From assembly GCF_009738225.1 (NCBI RefSeq), contig NZ_CP018187.1, positions 1,374,501-1,438,500 of the forward strand: a stretch of DNA of 64,000 nucleotides. The letters are read 5' to 3'. Below, piece after piece: positions 62,751-64,000 of the stretch. Numbering within the stretch: position 1 is the stretch's first letter; each line of letters begins with the position of its first letter. Under the pieces are notes generated by a model. The model saw only the letters and a list, made by a program, of their open reading frames with translations, did no database searches and was not told the DNA's origin. Origin of the DNA: Streptococcus salivarius. GTDB taxonomy: Bacteria; Bacillota; Bacilli; Lactobacillales; Streptococcaceae. Both the position numbers and the translations under genes were made by a program.

Positions 62751-64000
62751 ATGACCATCGATTTTCCAAGAGAGACAGAAATAGAAACCAAAAATGAAAT
62801 GGATGCCGTCCTTCAGGCAGGCCGTGTCCTTATGGAGAGCGGTGCTGAGATTTACCGTATCGAGGACACCATGGGACACATGGCCAAGTCTCTTGGTATC
62901 AGAGACTTCTCCACTTATGTGGTCAATCGAGGAGTCATGATTTCTGGACTCAACCGCTCAGGTCTTAAAGAGTCTCGTGTCCTAGCTACCTCAGTCCCGT
63001 CTATCCATCTAGGTAAACTAGAGGAAGTAAACCGCCTGTCTCGAGAACTGGCAGAACAGCCAAATCAGCCTGTATCTAGCATTTTCCAAAAGCTGAAAAC
63101 CATTGAGCAGAAGACTTTCTATCGTCCTTTAGAGGATATTATAGCCTGTGTCATTGGTGCAGGGAGCTTCTCACTAGCCCTTGGAAGTAGCTGGATTGAT
63201 GGAACTGCTGCGGCTATATCGGAAGTTTTTGTAGGGATTGGCATGCAACTCTTTTCCCGTTTTATTCATACCAGTTTCTTGCAGATTATCCTTTCTAGTG
63301 CCATTGCCGCTTTATCAGCTAACATTCTCTATTATTTGGGTATCGGGCAACATCGTAGCGTGATTATTCTGGGCACCTTGATGATTTTGATTCCTGGGGC
63401 TTACTTTGTAAATGCCATTCGAGAATTCACCCAGAACAACTACTATAGCGGTCTGGCCCTGATGTTGTCAGGGGTCTCCACTTGTCTATCTATCTCTGTC
63501 GGTGTTCTTGCCATGATTTCCATCCTCCCCTTTGCGGAACAGTTATCAGGCATATTCTCAACACCGTCAACCTCATGGCTGGGGGTCTTGATTCAGACCT
63601 TCATGGCAGGACTAGGGACAGCAGCCTTCTCCGTGCTTTACCGAGTGCCTAAGAAATACTTCTTGGACCTCGGAACCCTAGGAGCGGGCTCATGGCTCCT
63701 CTACCTCTTGATTTGGAACAATACCCATCACGAGGTCTTAGCCATCCTCTTCCCTGCCCTATTAGTCACTATCACCTCACGCTTTTTGGCTCACTACCGT
63801 AGATGTCCAGCTACAGTCTTCCTAGCCTCAAGCATGTTCCCACTCATCCCAGGGATGAGCTTCTACCGTGCGGTCTACTTCCTCTTAATCGGAAATGCAG
63901 ACCTAGGCCTCAGCTTCCTACGAGCTTGTTTCCTGGCCTCCTTTACCATCGCCATCGCCGTCAGTTTGACACAACAAATCCCTAGCCGCTATTTTGTACT
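62751..64000 (+). CDS. ThrE-type threonine/serine exporter, 3' end outside window
   Basis: The frame is open from ATG 62751 to the window edge (416 codons). The N-terminal DUF1212/ThrE domain is seen in GRVLMESGAEIYRIEDTMGH and RGVMISG (about residues 24-70), followed by about ten spans. LMILIPGAYFVNAIRE (about 209-224) ends the first membrane half, and SSMFPLIPGMSFYRAVY (about 363) marks the DUF3815/ThrE C-terminal half. Both halves are in one chain, whereas many Firmicutes have two genes. Family members export threonine and serine. Likely only a few residues are missing. Confidence 0.85.
   Translation, partial: MTIDFPRETEIETKNEMDAVLQAGRVLMESGAEIYRIEDTMGHMAKSLGIRDFSTYVVNRGVMISGLNRSGLKESRVLATSVPSIHLGKLEEVNRLSRELAEQPNQPVSSIFQKLKTIEQKTFYRPLEDIIACVIGAGSFSLALGSSWIDGTAAAISEVFVGIGMQLFSRFIHTSFLQIILSSAIAALSANILYYLGIGQHRSVIILGTLMILIPGAYFVNAIREFTQNNYYSGLALMLSGVSTCLSISVGVLAMISILPFAEQLSGIFSTPSTSWLGVLIQTFMAGLGTAAFSVLYRVPKKYFLDLGTLGAGSWLLYLLIWNNTHHEVLAILFPALLVTITSRFLAHYRRCPATVFLASSMFPLIPGMSFYRAVYFLLIGNADLGLSFLRACFLASFTIAIAVSLTQQIPSRYFV

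Overview
The window looks like chromosomal DNA of a low-GC oral Streptococcus, most likely of the salivarius group. Grounds: the KxYKxGKxW-like signal peptides followed by streptococcal glucan-binding repeats, a sortase LPNTG surface protein, DexB, a vex/vnc-type locus, classic AGGAGG ribosome sites and TTGACA/TATAAT promoters. Species assignment is inference from gene content, not a database match. No tRNA, rRNA, CRISPR array or intact insertion sequence was seen.

Left edge (1-5.2 kb): a two-gene leftward operon encodes a dynamin-like GTPase and a HerA-type ATPase that runs off the window. This is the best candidate for an undescribed system, possibly defence or membrane remodelling. 5.3-9.6 kb: branched-chain amino acid carrier, mannose-6-phosphate isomerase and a DUF3290/DUF421/CsbD stress cluster. 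9.6-22.1 kb: the surface and secreted block, with an LPXTG carbohydrate-binding-domain protein under CiaR-like repeats, an ASCH gene broken by an amber codon, an APC permease, two tandem catalytic-domain-less glucan-binding proteins, a permease remnant and a secreted MucBP-like protein. 22.1-26.3 kb: a polar amino acid ABC transporter in one operon with a zinc methyltransferase of the UroD/MtaA family. 26.6-34.9 kb: glutathione peroxidase, SemiSWEET, a TetR-controlled FtsX-type ABC exporter, an aldo/keto reductase and an XRE/DUF3169/NatAB-type operon behind a 19-bp-arm inverted-repeat operator.

35.3-37.5 kb: nitroreductase, VOC protein and an Rrf2 regulator, all carrying the same TGTAA-N9-TTACA operator on their promoters. 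37.6-44.9 kb: DUF915 hydrolase, EIIC permease, a peptide-resistance-type ABC pair, a DUF4352 protein, a two-component system and a second nitroreductase. 45.7-46.4 kb: a RelBE module lies exactly between two 73-bp copies of the 3' end and terminator of an aldo/keto reductase gene. 47.3-50.1 kb: galE and dexB. 50.3-55.7 kb: vncS-vncR-vex3-vex2-vex1, with a sharp base-composition break between regulator and exporter genes. 55.8-64 kb: DUF1846 protein, a small membrane protein, glycerol dehydrogenase, a Gfo/Idh oxidoreductase, dhaM-dhaL-dhaK and a truncated ThrE-type exporter.

Functional threads: glycerol goes to dihydroxyacetone (GldA) and then DHAP (DhaKLM), with a CcpA cre-like site upstream of dhaK. 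Isomaltosaccharides from glucan are split by DexB, also behind a cre site, which fits with the glucan-binding proteins. Several exporter/sensor pairs suggest exposure to antimicrobial peptides.
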